A stretch of DNA of 54,771 bases, taken from the NCBI GenBank assembly GCA_003313425.1, contig NHZP01000114.1:1-54771 (forward strand), in the 5' to 3' direction. Both the position numbers and the translations under genes were made by a program. Within the stretch, counting starts at the first letter, position 1. Every line of letters begins with the position of its first letter. The notes under the pieces are model-generated. The model worked only from the letters and a program-made list of their open reading frames with translations, made no database searches and was not told the DNA's origin. Positions 12,646 to 24,069 of this stretch are shown piece by piece. The stretch comes from Pseudopyrenochaeta lycopersici. Taxonomy: Eukaryota > Ascomycota > Dothideomycetes > Pleosporales > Pseudopyrenochaetaceae.

Positions 12646-15600
12646 TAGATAGTAGCCGTACAAGCTATATATAAGTCCTCTATTTCTTATAGGCTTCTGC
12701 AGTAATAAGATTCTCTTCTAGCTCCTAAGTTAGGTTATAGTACCCCTCCTATTTTATATAGAACTCGTTATATTAATTTTATAAGCGCTTATCTTAGATA
12801 TTCTTAATTACCTATTTAAGGTAGTCTTCCTATAGGTTGTTATCTTGTACGACAACAGCAGTAGGGTTTAAGTCGTTAGTTTATTATAATAGGAAGGGGT
12901 CTTTAGTAGCTAGTCTTAGCTTCTCTATATAGTACAATTTAGTTCTCTATAGTATATAAAGCTTAACCTAATAGGAGTCTCGTACGCGGGCGACTTAGTA
13001 CTTCTTACTTTTCTAGTTGAGTTTCTTACTTCTGCGTGTAGTTTGTACGTACCTAAGGTCTAACTATACCCAGTCTCTAACCTTATACTTAGGAGCTAGG
13101 CGACGTGTCTTATTCGCCTGTACTTCTTATTATTATTAAGCGTGTGTTATAGCTAAGATAGCCTAGTTAGCAGCTTATTTTAGCGTTCGTATAATACTTT
13201 CTGCTCGTTCGCTAGAGGGTATTACTCTATTAAGTAGGTCGCTGCTAGCTAATTTCCTAGGTAGCTCTAGGAAGGGCGAGTTTAGATAGCTGTGTAGAAG
13301 GAAGAAAGGAGTAACGCCTGTAGAAGAGTTTGTACGAGTGTTTAGCATTAGCTTAAAGATTAGGCATAGCGTTGCCTAGTTATTCTAGTTATAGTTACAA
13401 AAGATTTAACTAACTACTTTAATATCACTATTCGCGCGTTCTGTAGTGCTGTCTGTTTGTAAGTAGTAAGCTGTTAATAGGTTCCTCTGTACTCCTAAGA
13501 GTTTACAGATTTTTCCCTATAGTTTGCTTATAAATTACGTGCCCCTGTCTAATGTAATAGACCTAAGGAGCCTGTAGTAGCGGAAGACTTCTCGTACGAA
13601 TGCCTAGGCTACATTATCTACTTTAATTATCTTAAGTAGGATTAGTATTACGCCTTTACCTAGGCAGTCTTTAACTACTATTAAGTTAGTGTAGCTAGAC
13701 GACGGTAGTAGACTAGTAATAAAGTTAACTGTTAAGTCTTACTACGTACGACTAGGTACTAGTAACGGGCGTAGGTATCTATGCTTACTGTCTTTCTACA
13801 GGGTGCTTTGTCTATATAAGCTGTAATTCTGTATAAATCGGCGGACGTTTTTACTTATACCTAGCTAGTACTAAGTACTAGCTAGCGTGCGGTACGTTTC
13901 TTCTCTTCCTAGGTAACCTGTTTGCACAGCTAGATATGCTTACTAGATAATTCCTGTACGAAGGGGTTTATTTTTAGGCACCTAGATCCTAGATCTCTAT
14001 TAGAGCTTTCTCTCTAAGTTAATTGTGTAATCTCCTAGTAATATAGTAAGTTTCTTTGTTATACTAGGTAGTGACCTAGCACCTAGCTTTATAGCGTCGT
14101 AGACTTCCTAATAGGTTAAGTTATCTTATACAGCTTAGTCCTAGTGTTTAGTGATTAAGTCCTTAAGGATTAGAGCTTTTAGTAGGGACTTAGCTATAAT
14201 TAAGCTGTTAAGGGTTAATATAAGGGTTCGTACAACCCCTATAACTATTAGATCTTGCTGTTAGGCTAGTACTAACATAATAAACTCTCTGCTTACTAGG
14301 CGGCTGTCGTCTGTTCCTTGTAGTAGGTTCTAGTCTCTTCTAGATAGTGCGTCCGCTTAAGTATTCTCCTTACCTAGATAGTACTGCAGCTTTATATTAT
14401 TAAACTGTAATAAGTAGACTAACTATTGTACGTGTTATTCTGTTATCTTTTACTTCTTTGTAAAGTACTCTAGGTTCTTATAGTTAGTAATTACTTCAAA
14501 TTCTTATACGCTACAGAGTTCTGCGTCCTATTTATTTAGGCATGTAATAACTACTAGTAACTCCTTATTATAAATTAGGTAGTTACTCTTATGCGCTAGA
14601 AATTTCCTTAAGAGGTAAGCTACTGTACAAAGAGTTTCTTACTTATCTTCTTATAATAGTACCCCGCCTATAGTAAAGCTTAAAGAGTTATATTCTACTA
14701 TTATCTGTTATTTAGGTAAGAAAGCAGCAAGGACTTTATCTGCTAAGAATACATCCTTAAGAGCTTAGAAACTCTGCTCTTATTCTATGTCCTACAGGAA
14801 TTTCTCTTCTTTTCTTATTAGCTATATAAGAGGCTCTGCTAGTTAGGAGAAGTTGAAGATAAAGCGTCTGTAGAAGTTAGTAAACCTTAGGAATCCTTGT
14901 ACGCCTTTAACTATTATTAGGGCCTCCTATTCTTAAATAGCTTAGACTTTCTTAGAGTCTATAGATATACCCTTCTATGCTTCTAGGATAAAGCTAAGGT
15001 ACTTTATACGCTAAACATTAAACTCGCATTTACTTAGTTCTAGGTATAATCCTGCTTCTTATAGGCGATCTAATACTTTTCGTACGTAGGCGTAGTGCTA
15101 AGAGAGGGATCCTTTAGTAAAGATAAGGATATTATCTAGGTATACAGAGGCGAAGTTGTCTAAGAAGTCTTGTAGGGCCTAGTTAATATACCTTTAGAAG
15201 GTACTTAGTGTATTTACTAAGCTAAAGGGCGTTACTAGCTACTCGTACGATCCGAATCGTGTTCAAAACGCAGTCATCCATTCTAATCCTTTGCTTATCC
15301 TTATCTTATAGAATGCTGCAGCAACGTCTAGCTTAGTGTACTATGTAGCTTGTCTAATTTAGTTTAACGTCTCACGTATAAGAGGTAGTAGGTAACGGTC
15401 CTTCTTAGTCAGGGCGTTAAGAGCTCTGTAGTCTACACAGAATTATAGTCCTCCTCCTAGCTTACGTACAAATAGTATAGGTAAGGCCGCTAGTAAGCTG
15501 CTCGCACAGATAAACCCTTTATCTAGGAGGTCTAATAGCGTCTTCCTTAGTACTAAGAGTTTATCTCTTAACATTACGTAGAGAGGTCCGTACAGTATCT

Positions 15601-17643
15601 CTAGCTTCTGTCTATCCTTCTCTTCTAACTCTATTACGTAGTCTTATTATAGGCCTTACTATAGGGGTAGCTTATTTCCTTCCTTAGGTAGGAACATCTT
15701 CAGATAAGGTTGTACGTAAGCTAGCAAGGCGTCGCATATTTCCTATAGTGTTTTCTAGACCTTTAGGCGTAGTGCTTTCTTAATATCCCTTAGGCTTGCA
15801 GTAAAGATTTAAGTCTTACTATAGCTTTATCTATAGTGTTGTACGTAGTATTAGAAAGCTACAGCTAATACTAGCGTATAGCTAAAGTCTAGGGTAGTAT
15901 GTTCTGTACTGTGTACAGTAACCTTATATGCTTTTAAGTATAGAAGTTTCTTCTCTGCGTTAATAACGCCTTTAATACTCTCTAACTAAGTCTTCCTAAG
16001 GATTATGTTGTATTAGTAAGTAGTTAGGGTAACGTACGCAGCTGCGTGCTGCTGTATTCCTCCTATGTCTAATAAAAATTTAGTAACATACGATACTATG
16101 CTTTTTTATTTGTTTACCCCTTTAATCTTAATAGGGAGGATCTTAATGCGTAGTAAGTTTAAGTCTCTTACGAGTTTCTTACTTAATAAATAGTAGGTGT
16201 AGTAACTGTTATTAATTATAGCAGTAGCTAGTTATATAGAATTAATAATAATATTTATAGATATAGGTTTTATAGTTACTAGCTGTAGTAAAAGTAACCT
16301 TGTTATTCGTGTAAGGTTTTAGACTTATGCGGGCTCTAGCACACAACTTCGTGCTAGAGCTACTCTTTTCCCTTGTCTAAGGAGGATAGGGATTCTATTA
16401 CTTATTTAGTAGTTACAGATACAATCTTTATAAGTTTTACAGGTTTATTAACCTATCTTATATAATAGCCTTCTTAGCTGTTTAATAACTTTATTATACA
16501 CTAGGCTACTTAGTAGTCGTGTAGACCGCACCTTAAACAGGCGCTGTTCTCTTTTCTTTCTTAGACCTATTTACGTGTTCCCTAGAATTCTTTTCTAGGT
16601 TTTGCACGGAGCTAGTAAGCTCCTATAGAAGTTATCTAGTCTATCTTATTATTATCTCTTTAGGTTATTAGTTAGCTCTATGTGTTGTACGCGTTGCCTA
16701 TATAGCTCTTGCTTATAGTAATTCTCTCTACAGCTCTTAAATTTTCCTAGGTTACCCTAGTCCGTCGTATAAACTCTTTATACGTTTCTCTAAATAGTAG
16801 TTAATAACCTGCTTAGGTCCTTAGCAGCTTACTATTTAAGCTGCTCTTAAGATAGTTAATCTTCTAAACGTAGCTTACGTTATCTAACCTAGCTTTAAGG
16901 AGCTTAAGGTTAAATGCTTAGATATAAGGGTTAAATTCCGTTCTTCCTTACTTAGTCGTACAGAGGTATTTAAGGGCCTTCTCTCTTGCTGTAGGGTCCT
17001 TAAAGAAGTTATTAAGGTAGGACTATAGCTTAAGGAGGGATAGCGTTGCTAGCCTATTCATAAGGTTTGTCACATATAGGCTAAGGGCGTTAAACGCTTA
17101 GCCTGTCGTACGAGTGATAACGTAATTCACTCTGCTGTCATCGTCTAGGTAGACTGCACGGTCTCCGTACAGCTTTGCTTAGACCTTCATTTTCTATTAA
17201 AGATATTACTCGTGCGAGCCTTTCTTAAAGACTTCTATATTTAGTAGTCTTAGTTTCCTAATCTCTTATACAGGAGAGTCTTGCTATTCTGTTAAAAAGG
17301 GGGTAGAGACTGTGCGTACTATCTGTGCACTGCTTAATTCAGCGACTAAGTTCTTTAGCTCCTAGACTTGGTTCTGTAATAACTCGTACGGCTAGCTCTG
17401 CTGTTAACTAGCTAACTCGTTAAGGCTGTCTCGTAAGGAGTTAACTGTTACTAATAGATCTTCTGCTAAGGGTTAGTTATTGCGTAGTTGTCGGGGGTTG
17501 TGCTGATGCAACTGGTGTTGCTAAGGTGCGTGCTGGTGCAGCTGGTGTTGCTGCTGTCCTAAGGCTCCTGTCATCTGCATCTGGTGCTCTTGTTGTTGTA
17601 GCTCGTACGCTTGTTGGTTTAAGGGCCCTTAGTGTCCGTCCAT
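12640..17643 (-). pseudogene. Gag-pol of Gypsy element F, RIP-inactivated
   Basis: Gag starts at 17643 (MDGH) with a Gln/His-rich N-terminus. A degraded zinc knuckle lies near 16440. The reverse transcriptase is plain around 15130-15480 (FVRKLGGGL, VDYRALNALTKKDRYLLPL, and YLDN at the polymerase site, normally YLDD). The integrase C-terminal core reads APKYKVRDWV.LDLRYV near 13060-13110. A chromodomain-like end (YIK.EGY, LT.ELEENL) sits at about 12660-12860. Stops are TAG/TAA. The chromodomain places F with the chromoviruses. Confidence 0.88.
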
Positions 17644-17677
17644 TATTTTTTTTTTAGGTTGTTGATCTTTCTCCTTA

Positions 17678-17927
17678 TGTTATAGGCGAAGAGGCCTAAC
17701 TAATAAGTGTGCATTTGTCCTATACTACAGAAGGAGAAAGATAGAGAAGAGGTTACAGGTATCCTTAGAGGGTATATATATATATTCGTACGAGTGAAGA
17801 GGAACGTGCTCCTCTGGCTGCTAACTTGTACGAGCTAATAAGAAAAGGGGGCAGAGGAGATTAAGGAGTTCTTTCCCCGTGCGATAGTAGCGAAGCCTCT
17901 CCTGCTTAAAGGGCGCAGCCCATTACA
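17678..17927 (-). repeat. 5' LTR of element F
   Basis: 250 bp, near-identical to 11198-11447. It is the less RIPped copy, keeping CGAG and CTGGCTG where the other has CAAG and CTAGCTA. Confidence 0.93.
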
Positions 17928-18036
17928 TCCTGGCGTCATCGGTTGGTTCAGAGGCTCGGTCTCCTCGTTGGTCGTCCGTGCCTCCTCCCTCATCCTCATA
18001 ACCGCCGCCTTCCCACTTCCTGTTCGTAACACTAAA

Positions 18037-18628
18037 TAGCTTAACTACTTAGGCTTTAAGACTAATAATACAGAAAGTCTTAAACTAGCTAAGCCTGCTA
18101 CTGTAGCTAAGATACTATTATAAACCCTATCTTATTAAAGTTATAGGTATCTCTTACTAGTTCTCTAGCCTTCTCGCGCGTCTCTTATATAAGGTTAAAC
18201 TATAAGCTAATAGCAGCTAGGTGCTTATTAAGAGCGCGTTGCGATGTAAGCTTTCTATTCTACCTAGTACTAAGCTCTAGCTAGCTATTAATAAAGCGCG
18301 TCGCCTAGTTCTTACTAATAGGCTGAGGAGAAAGATCTGCGTTGCGCGCAGTAAGCAGTATATCTACTATTTATTGTACTTAGATAATTATAGGTAGATA
18401 TCCTTATTAAGAAAGGTCTAGTATCTATTTAATAAGGACCTACTCTTTAGTAGGATCTAGCTTGCGCTTCTAGCGATTGCGCGTGGCCTAAGGTAGGCTA
18501 CCTTTAAGGGGGTCTTAAAGAGTAGACTTAGGAACAGCGTATAATATAGCTGCATAGTAAACACGAGATAACTTATTTTCCTAAATTACTTAGATAGCTA
18601 GATCTATCCTACCCTCTGTTAAAGACAT
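18037..18628 (-). pseudogene. Pogo/Fot1 transposase, N-terminal part (interrupted by G1)
   Basis: The ATG is at 18628 and the frame reads through RIP stops. It starts MSLTEGRIDLAI, then has a helix-turn-helix with VPKSTL and an R-rich stretch, then a second CENP-B-like DNA-binding part (RKLTSQRALN), and reaches NFNKIGF. In pogo transposases this last motif is NFDETGF and holds the first catalytic Asp; here it is Asn, the result expected of a G to A change. The frame is then cut by G1. Beyond G1, at 10896 and below on the same strand, only a short Ser/Lys-rich C-terminal segment is readable, so most of the DDE domain is absent. Inactive. Confidence 0.8.
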
Positions 18629-18694
18629 TTTAAGATATTGTGGAGAGGCTATTGTTGGTTGAGCGCACTGAGGAGCATCGATTTTGGTGGGGCA

Positions 18695-18734
18695 CGCGGA
18701 TGACTGGTTTTCGCGGATGACTGGTAATCCACGT
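18695..18734 (-). repeat. Right terminal inverted repeat of H
   Basis: Inverse complement of the left end, with the same doubled AGTCATCCGCG motif. It ends 186 bp before the start codon of the HET gene. Confidence 0.85.
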
Positions 18735-18920
18735 TTATGATGCCCCCTTCGCTTAGTAAGAGTAATCATGTGATTAATTACCTGAGCAGACTTCAGCGCC
18801 ACCTTATGCAAGAACTTCCGCCACTTACGAAGTTTGTTCTTAGCAGTACCCCGCCTCAACATGAATTGATAGTATGTCAAGGGCCACGGAAGTCTCTTGA
18901 AGTTATTCTTGGGAGTCGAA

Positions 18921-20907
18921 ATGAACTACAACGCACTCACCCCTGAAAACCATGAGATTAGGCTGCTTCGCCTCAAACCAAAGGAATATACCCCGACTCA
19001 TACAGACTGCCTCAAGCAAACCCATCAGGCTGTCCCACTCTACTGCGATCTTCTAGTTCATAGTTTAGACACGAATCCCGATTATATTGCACTTTCGTAC
19101 CGTTGCGGTGAAGTACAGGCGGACCCAGTACACGTCAACGGCGTGCCGTTCTCGGTTAGGAAGAATTTGAGAGACGCCCTCGAGCATCTTCAGGACAGTC
19201 AAACGGATGTAGTCCTTTGGACGGATGCCATCTGTATCAATCAAGAAGATGTAGTGGAAAAGGGATCTCAAGTGGCGATGATGGGAACCATTTACGCGAA
19301 GGCGACTTCCACGCTTGTTTGGCTAGGCGAAATCGACTTTGAGTCTTCCGTTGTAATGGGAGTGATTCGCAACATCGGTTAACATATCGAAAATATGAAT
19401 GGCTTCGAGCTATTCGACCGTCTTGCTAAGTTATATGGCACGGCGGACCGGACAGTGTACCTAGAAACTAAGCGACCCGTGTATGATCTCATGAAGCCGT
19501 TTTTCACATTGTGGTTACAAGAAGAGTTTCCAATCGAAAAATTCCGCAAATTTTTGGCGCGCGATTACTGGAGCCGTGTCTGGATCTTGCAAGAGTTCGT
19601 CATCTCCCCCGATCTAGAGATTATGTGTGGGACGGTGAAGATGCCTTTCAACTGGTTTCACGGAACGATGATGTTTTTACCGCTACTTCAGACCCATGTT
19701 ACCACTACACTCAGAACGCAGATGGAGGAGACTCTAGACTTCGATCAATTGCCGTACGTGATGTGGATGTCAGAATCAATCGACAGGAACCCTGCACACC
19801 TATGCGGAATGCGAAAGCGTTTTCGAAAGAACAAAGGCGAACCAGAGCAGACGTTATTCCAGCTGCTTGTCGAAGCACACGTGAATAATTTCACTCAAGC
19901 AACGAACCCGTCAGACAAGGTGTTTGCCCTTCTAGGGATAGCATCCGATGCTCATACTTTGGGAGTGAAGCCTGACTACCAAAAATCCACAAATGATGTT
20001 TATCGTGATGTCGCAAGGGCCATCATTGAGTCTGGATTAGTGGATCTGCTATCACTTTGCCAATTCAACCAAAGGAGGGTGGAGAAATCTACTAAGCATT
20101 TCGACGGCAAAGACGTGGAGATCTGGACAGTGAGAGAAGCGAGCGATGACCTTCCCTCTTGGGTGCCGGATTGGCGCGTGCCGCTGCGAACTCCTGCTGG
20201 GCAACTGCCAGGGACGACCATCTTTCACGCAAGTGGGAAAGACTCTGTCTATCATTGCAGCGTCGCCGACGTTCCGGACTGGCTGACACTCCGCGGCCAT
20301 GTGGTTGACACTATCGAAGTCACGAAGGCACCGTGGCAACCGGGTCCACATGGCTGCACGACACAACCTCGGGAAGTTTTCAAGTATCTCAGCGATATCT
20401 TAGCGCTGTGCCAGGAATCAGAACAGAAGTTCAAGGAAACAGGTGACGAGATTTATGCAAATCCGGAAGAGGAACGTCAATCCGCTTGTTGCCGCCTTCC
20501 GATAGCTGATCAGGAATATTTTGGCATGGGTTACATTCGCAAAGCAACGGAGAATTGGTCGGCGGTTGGACAGGGCGAGGTCATCAAAGATATCCGTCGC
20601 CAAATTTCGAGCACAAGGAGACACAGATGCCAGTGCCACCCAAGAACAGGATTCATACTACACCGCGATGGGCCGATTGACAGATCGTCGGCCTTTTATT
20701 TCTGCGCGGGGTTATATCGGGCTTGGTCCAATGGAACTCCAAGCTGGTGACATCGTTGTGATTTTCATGGGCGCCAAACTGCCTTATATCTTGAGGCGAT
20801 ACGAGAGCTCGAGATATAGACTTATTGGCGAGGCATATGTTCAGGGCATCATGTACGGTGAGTTCATGGTGAACATTGGAACGTCAGAGGATTTTGTACT
20901 CGTCTAG
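18921..20907 (+). pseudogene. HET-domain protein gene, disrupted by one stop and one frameshift
   Basis: HET-domain proteins of filamentous ascomycetes include regulators of heterokaryon incompatibility and related cell death. The start is the ATG at 18921 (MNYNALTPENHEIRLLRL). The HET domain spans roughly residues 50-140: YIALSYRCG, VRKNLRDALEHL, VLWTDAICINQ, YAKATSTLVWLGE. The same frame then meets TAA at 19380-19382 and continues for about 450 codons (SRVWILQEF, NPSDKVFALLGIASDA), so TAA most likely replaced CAA. Near 20580-20640 the frame shifts. The conserved C-terminal end (ARGYIGLGPMELQAGDIVV, RLIGEAYVQGIM) is in the second frame and stops at 20905-20907. The usual Trp of LSYxWG is Cys here. 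The right end of transposon H lies 186 bp upstream. An unannotated intron could explain the shift but not the stop. Confidence 0.88.
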
Positions 20908-21365
20908 ATTGGTCAATTTGAGGTAAGGCTACCAGAAGGTGTAGGGACTGTAATAGTGACGAATGGAGAGTTCCTGGATAGAGATTGCTCCCTTGCACAT
21001 CACCTGATGCTGTATCCAGGGTCGTGGTAAATGTCATACTGCTTCGAGACCATCGTACCCAAGACCTGTAGTTCGAACACGCAGACCTAACATCAAGCTC
21101 ACTCACAGATCTGCAGGTATGTAGCCGGTCTCGAGGCCTTTACGGCGCCCTAAGTGGCTACGGAGGCTTTTGATGCGTGCGGCGACGTCAACAGGTGGCA
21201 GTTGCTTCGCCTAGTTCAGGGGGCTGAGCGAGATGGATGGCGTCGCAGTGCGCAGTTCGGTGAGATGGCTCGTAGGACTCGAGCTCCACTTAGATCCTTG
21301 AGGCGCAGTCAAGGTTGTACGGTCCGATAAATCCACAACACTGATGCTGCCAACTTGCGATGCGC
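20908..21365 (+). other. Intergenic, no gene seen
   Basis: Base composition is normal with no RIP pattern. The short frames here have no recognisable content. It ends at the tgcgc target site of G2. Confidence 0.6.
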
Positions 21366-21767
21366 TGTTACGAACAGAAGTGGGAAGGGCGGCGGTTATG
21401 AGGATGAGGGAAGGAGGCACGGACGACCAACGAAGAGGCCGAGCCTCTGAACCAACTGATGACGCCAGGGTCACGTGACCCCAGAAAACCTACGCCAAGA
21501 CGGGCTCGGTCCCATAGGACAGAGACAAACCTAGAAAACCTAGAGGGAGCCTTATAGGAAACCAATAAGATAATTATATATATAGACTTGTATAATATAG
21601 CCCCTATAGTATATTATAATTAATTCTAATAATCTATAAGTACACTACTACTTTATACTTCTATATTTAACTATCTCTAATACTACCTATCTACAGAATA
21701 CTCTAAAGAGCCTAACTAGTTAACACCAGTTACTTTATATTGTAACCACTTGATTAGATCTTTAACA
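21366..21767 (+). repeat. Solo LTR G2
   Basis: 402 bp, TGTTACGAACAG to GATCTTTAACA, flanked by a perfect tgcgc target duplication (21361-21365 and 21768-21772). Same family as G1 but opposite orientation. The 5' half is GC-rich and little mutated, the 3' half strongly RIPped. Confidence 0.93.
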
Positions 21768-23271
21768 TGCGCTCTGTTTCGGCAGCACATTATTAGAATC
21801 GACGCGTTGTCGTTTGGGCTTGAGTTGCGCGACATATCGGCATCGCCGCGGTATTTGCGCTTGCGCTCGCGGTCTGACGGTGGACTGGGAGACGCTGGTG
21901 GGGAATGACCCAGCCAGGCTTCGACACGATAGAATGAGAACGGCGAGCCGGAGGAGGGCAGGCATGACAGCATGGCCGAAGTTGACTATACCTGGGAGGG
22001 GTAAGATAGATTAAGACTAACTTATAATAACATTAAGCTTATTATATATATTAGCAACTAGCTTCGTAACTCCTCTATTAGGACTAGGAGTTTAGTTTTA
22101 TATAAGGACGCAGTTAATATATAGATATTGATTAGAGTAGTAAATAGGTTTAGTCTTAGGTATAGTCCTTTTTTAAGCTTTATAAGACTATAACTTTAGT
22201 AATACTAATCTAATTTAGGCAATTCTTAGCTTTACTTAAAGCCCTAAAATAGAGCTATAAATAAGGCCAAAAATAGCCTAATTTAGACTAGTATAGCTAA
22301 GGTTATAGCCCTAGACGCTTGTTAACCCAAGTAGCTAACCTACTCTTAGGTTACCCAACTAGGTCACTTAATAACCTCTGCAATACTAGGCCGGATTAGG
22401 CAATTAGGAGCTATAGCTAGAAGAATATTAGGATTCAATTTTTTTAAAAAAAAATCAAGACCCAACCTATTTACTACCCTAATATCGACGTAGTATAGTA
22501 GTGTAGAGGTTAATTAATTTAATCGCAATTTGTACATCAATTTGTCTCCTGTAGCTAGACTCTAGAAAATGCTAAAGACATTAGGATATTAGAAATAATA
22601 TACTAGTATACTAGTATAAGGATTTTAGTAATATTAGTGTATTAGGATAGACATTTAGAACTGATATACTAGTATTACTATGTCTGACTGTAAGCAACTG
22701 AGGGCTAAGGTAAATAAATAACAATATTCAGCACTAACCACCACATATAAAACTCAGATTCGAACCTCATCTTCAACCCCCAACCCGCATTCACCCCCAA
22801 CGCCTGATATTCTTTTTCCAAAAGAGGTTACTCTCTTTCTCCTAACCAAAGGAATAGTACTTCCTATTCAGCGCAGTCTATTCGTGCGCTGCGAACCTTA
22901 CTTCGGGTTCTCCTTGATCACCCATCCGCGCGCAATGCAGTCTAGGTCTGAAACTTATTAGTAAGGGAAATGTACAGGCGAGCGGCAAGGGAGAGGGAGG
23001 AGGGACTGACCTGTCTGTAGCTAGCATCGTTGCATAATCCAAAGACGAGACCTTTACATGCGCCGATAGCGCACCATCCTAGGTCGACGCTGGTGCAGTT
23101 AATTTAATTGGTCTTTTGTTGTACAGAGAGAACAGGTGGGTCTAGTGCTTTGCTAGGAGAGAGAGTTTCTTTGTGGGTAGGTAGGGGATGGACATACGTG
23201 AGTTCATTTTTGCCCAAGAGTTTGTTGAACTTGGCATGGACTTTTCTGAGGCCTTTGTTACCTGATTTTTG
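21768..23271 (+). other. Non-coding stretch: GC-normal, then AT-rich repeat debris
   Basis: 21773-22010 is ordinary sequence with no gene found. 22010-22700 is AT-rich, CpA-poor and without a readable protein, probably old RIPped repeat. It has short TA-rich repeats (TATACTAGTA near 22600-22680) and an A/T run at 22440-22455. 22700-23271 is ordinary again and is the 3' flank of the 7-TM gene. A GATTCGAACC at about 22758 is not part of a tRNA fold. Confidence 0.55.
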
Positions 23272-24069
23272 TTAGTGATGTTGTGTTGCGGTTAGGAGAG
23301 GGATGGAGGGTACCGGGTCCGCCACAAGTGGCACAGCTCCGATCGAAAGCTGCTGCTGGGCTGCTGAGGATCGCCGCCCTGTACGGCAGGATTGAGCGAT
23401 GTAGGCCAGAATTATTATTTCTAACCTAACTTTAATCGGCTCAATTACTGGAATAGCCTTCAAGGCGCTGTCATCGATATAATAGAACAAGAATGTTAAT
23501 ACGACTGACGCTATCTGAAGTAAAATCACTATCATGTTAACAACAATGATAGTTCTGATATGGATAACGTCCGAAAAGTTTTTACGAGCCACCATAATAA
23601 AAAAGACATTGATGATGACGTCTTGCACCATCAATATGACTATTCCTGTCAACTGCAAAATGTATGCAACGCGATAGAAATGCTGATCCTTTGTCAAGGC
23701 GAATTTTGTTTGATAAATGCCTAACACCAACCACAGAATGCCCTGTAGCGTAGGCGCGTATAGAACAAACAGATGTAGGTGATATATAAGCCGTAGTCGT
23801 AACAAGATCATTGTCGGGTAGCTCACGACCATGAGGATTTCGACTATCGTGTTGACGGTGTAAAGCGGCACTATCTCCATGGCCGGTGTGAAATAGGCAT
23901 ACGCAGATATGGCGTTGAATAAGGCGCTTGATAAGATGGCTATTTGACATACGTAGAAAAACAAAGTTTGCCGTCGTTGGAATAATCTCCATGCTGAATA
24001 TTCAGACTCAAGAAAGATGACTATCCCCGCACCAACAGAGGCAGCGATATAGTTGTGGATGAATTCCAT
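23272..24069 (-). CDS. Fungal seven-transmembrane protein of unknown function
   Basis: A single-exon frame of 265 codons from the ATG at 24069 to the stop at 23272, without RIP damage. Seven hydrophobic segments can be picked out: about residues 5-22, 38-58, 65-90, 102-122, 135-160, 172-195 and 205-225. A Ser/Gln/Pro-rich cytoplasmic-like tail of about 40 residues follows. The layout, with a basic RLRLIYHLHLF after TM3, resembles a large class of fungal integral membrane proteins with no assigned function. It is too unlike PaxB-type membrane terpene cyclases for me to assign it there, although a decayed terpene synthase lies 5 kb away. It is the only clearly intact host gene in the window. 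Confidence 0.75.
   Translation of the reverse strand: MEFIHNYIAASVGAGIVIFLESEYSAWRLFQRRQTLFFYVCQIAILSSALFNAISAYAYFTPAMEIVPLYTVNTIVEILMVVSYPTMILLRLRLIYHLHLFVLYAPTLQGILWLVLGIYQTKFALTKDQHFYRVAYILQLTGIVILMVQDVIINVFFIMVARKNFSDVIHIRTIIVVNMIVILLQIASVVLTFLFYYIDDSALKAIPVIEPIKVRLEIIILAYIAQSCRTGRRSSAAQQQLSIGAVPLVADPVPSIPLLTATQHH

Larger units (their letters stand above)
11198..17927 (-). mobile_element. Ty3/Gypsy chromovirus F, complete structure, RIPped
   Basis: 6730 bp with 250-bp LTRs at both ends and a perfect tcctg target duplication (11193-11197 and 17928-17932). It reads right to left: 5' LTR, gag from an ATG at 17643, protease, RT, RNase H, integrase, chromodomain, polypurine tract (complement of 11448-11465), 3' LTR. 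A plus-strand ORF lies between the pol end and the 3' LTR. The insertion is inside solo LTR G1. Confidence 0.94.
10902..18031 (-). repeat. Solo LTR G1, itself split by Gypsy element F
   Basis: In minus orientation it runs TGTTACGAACAG (from 18031) to CTTTAACA (at 10902), with ctaaa target duplications at 10897-10901 and 18032-18036. Without F and one tcctg duplication it is 395 bp, close to the 402 bp of G2 at 21366-21767. No internal region of this LTR family is present, so it is an LTR-LTR recombination product. Confidence 0.88.
10474..18735 (-). mobile_element. Fot1/pogo-type DNA transposon H, host of a two-level nest
   Basis: Terminal inverted repeats of about 40 bp (one mismatch) lie at 10474-10513 and 18695-18734. 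The left one is preceded by TA, and TA lies one base beyond the right one, as expected for a TA-targeting Tc1/mariner-pogo element. Removing G1 and F leaves about 1.13 kb, too short for a full pogo element. The N-terminal transposase half is at 18037-18628 and a short C-terminal remnant at about 10540-10896, so the central DDE region appears to be deleted. The flanks do not rejoin the Copia LTR, so the left side is rearranged or the insertion predates it. Confidence 0.82.

Noticed and set aside
17835..18032. 65-codon minus ORF across the F LTR and G1
   Set aside because: It spans an insertion junction, so it cannot be an original gene.
21366..21725. Shorter G2 LTR ending at GTTAACA (21725)
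   Set aside because: No target duplication fits that border. Extending to 21767 gives tgcgc on both sides and agrees with G1.
22745..22800. GATTCGAACC, the reverse complement of a tRNA B box
   Set aside because: The flanking bases do not form a T stem (TGAGG against CTGAG) and no acceptor stem or A box was found.
23272..24069. 7-TM protein as a PaxB-like membrane terpene cyclase of the terpenoid relic
   Set aside because: Topology count is similar but no characteristic PaxB wording was recognised, and it is 5 kb away beyond a transposon.
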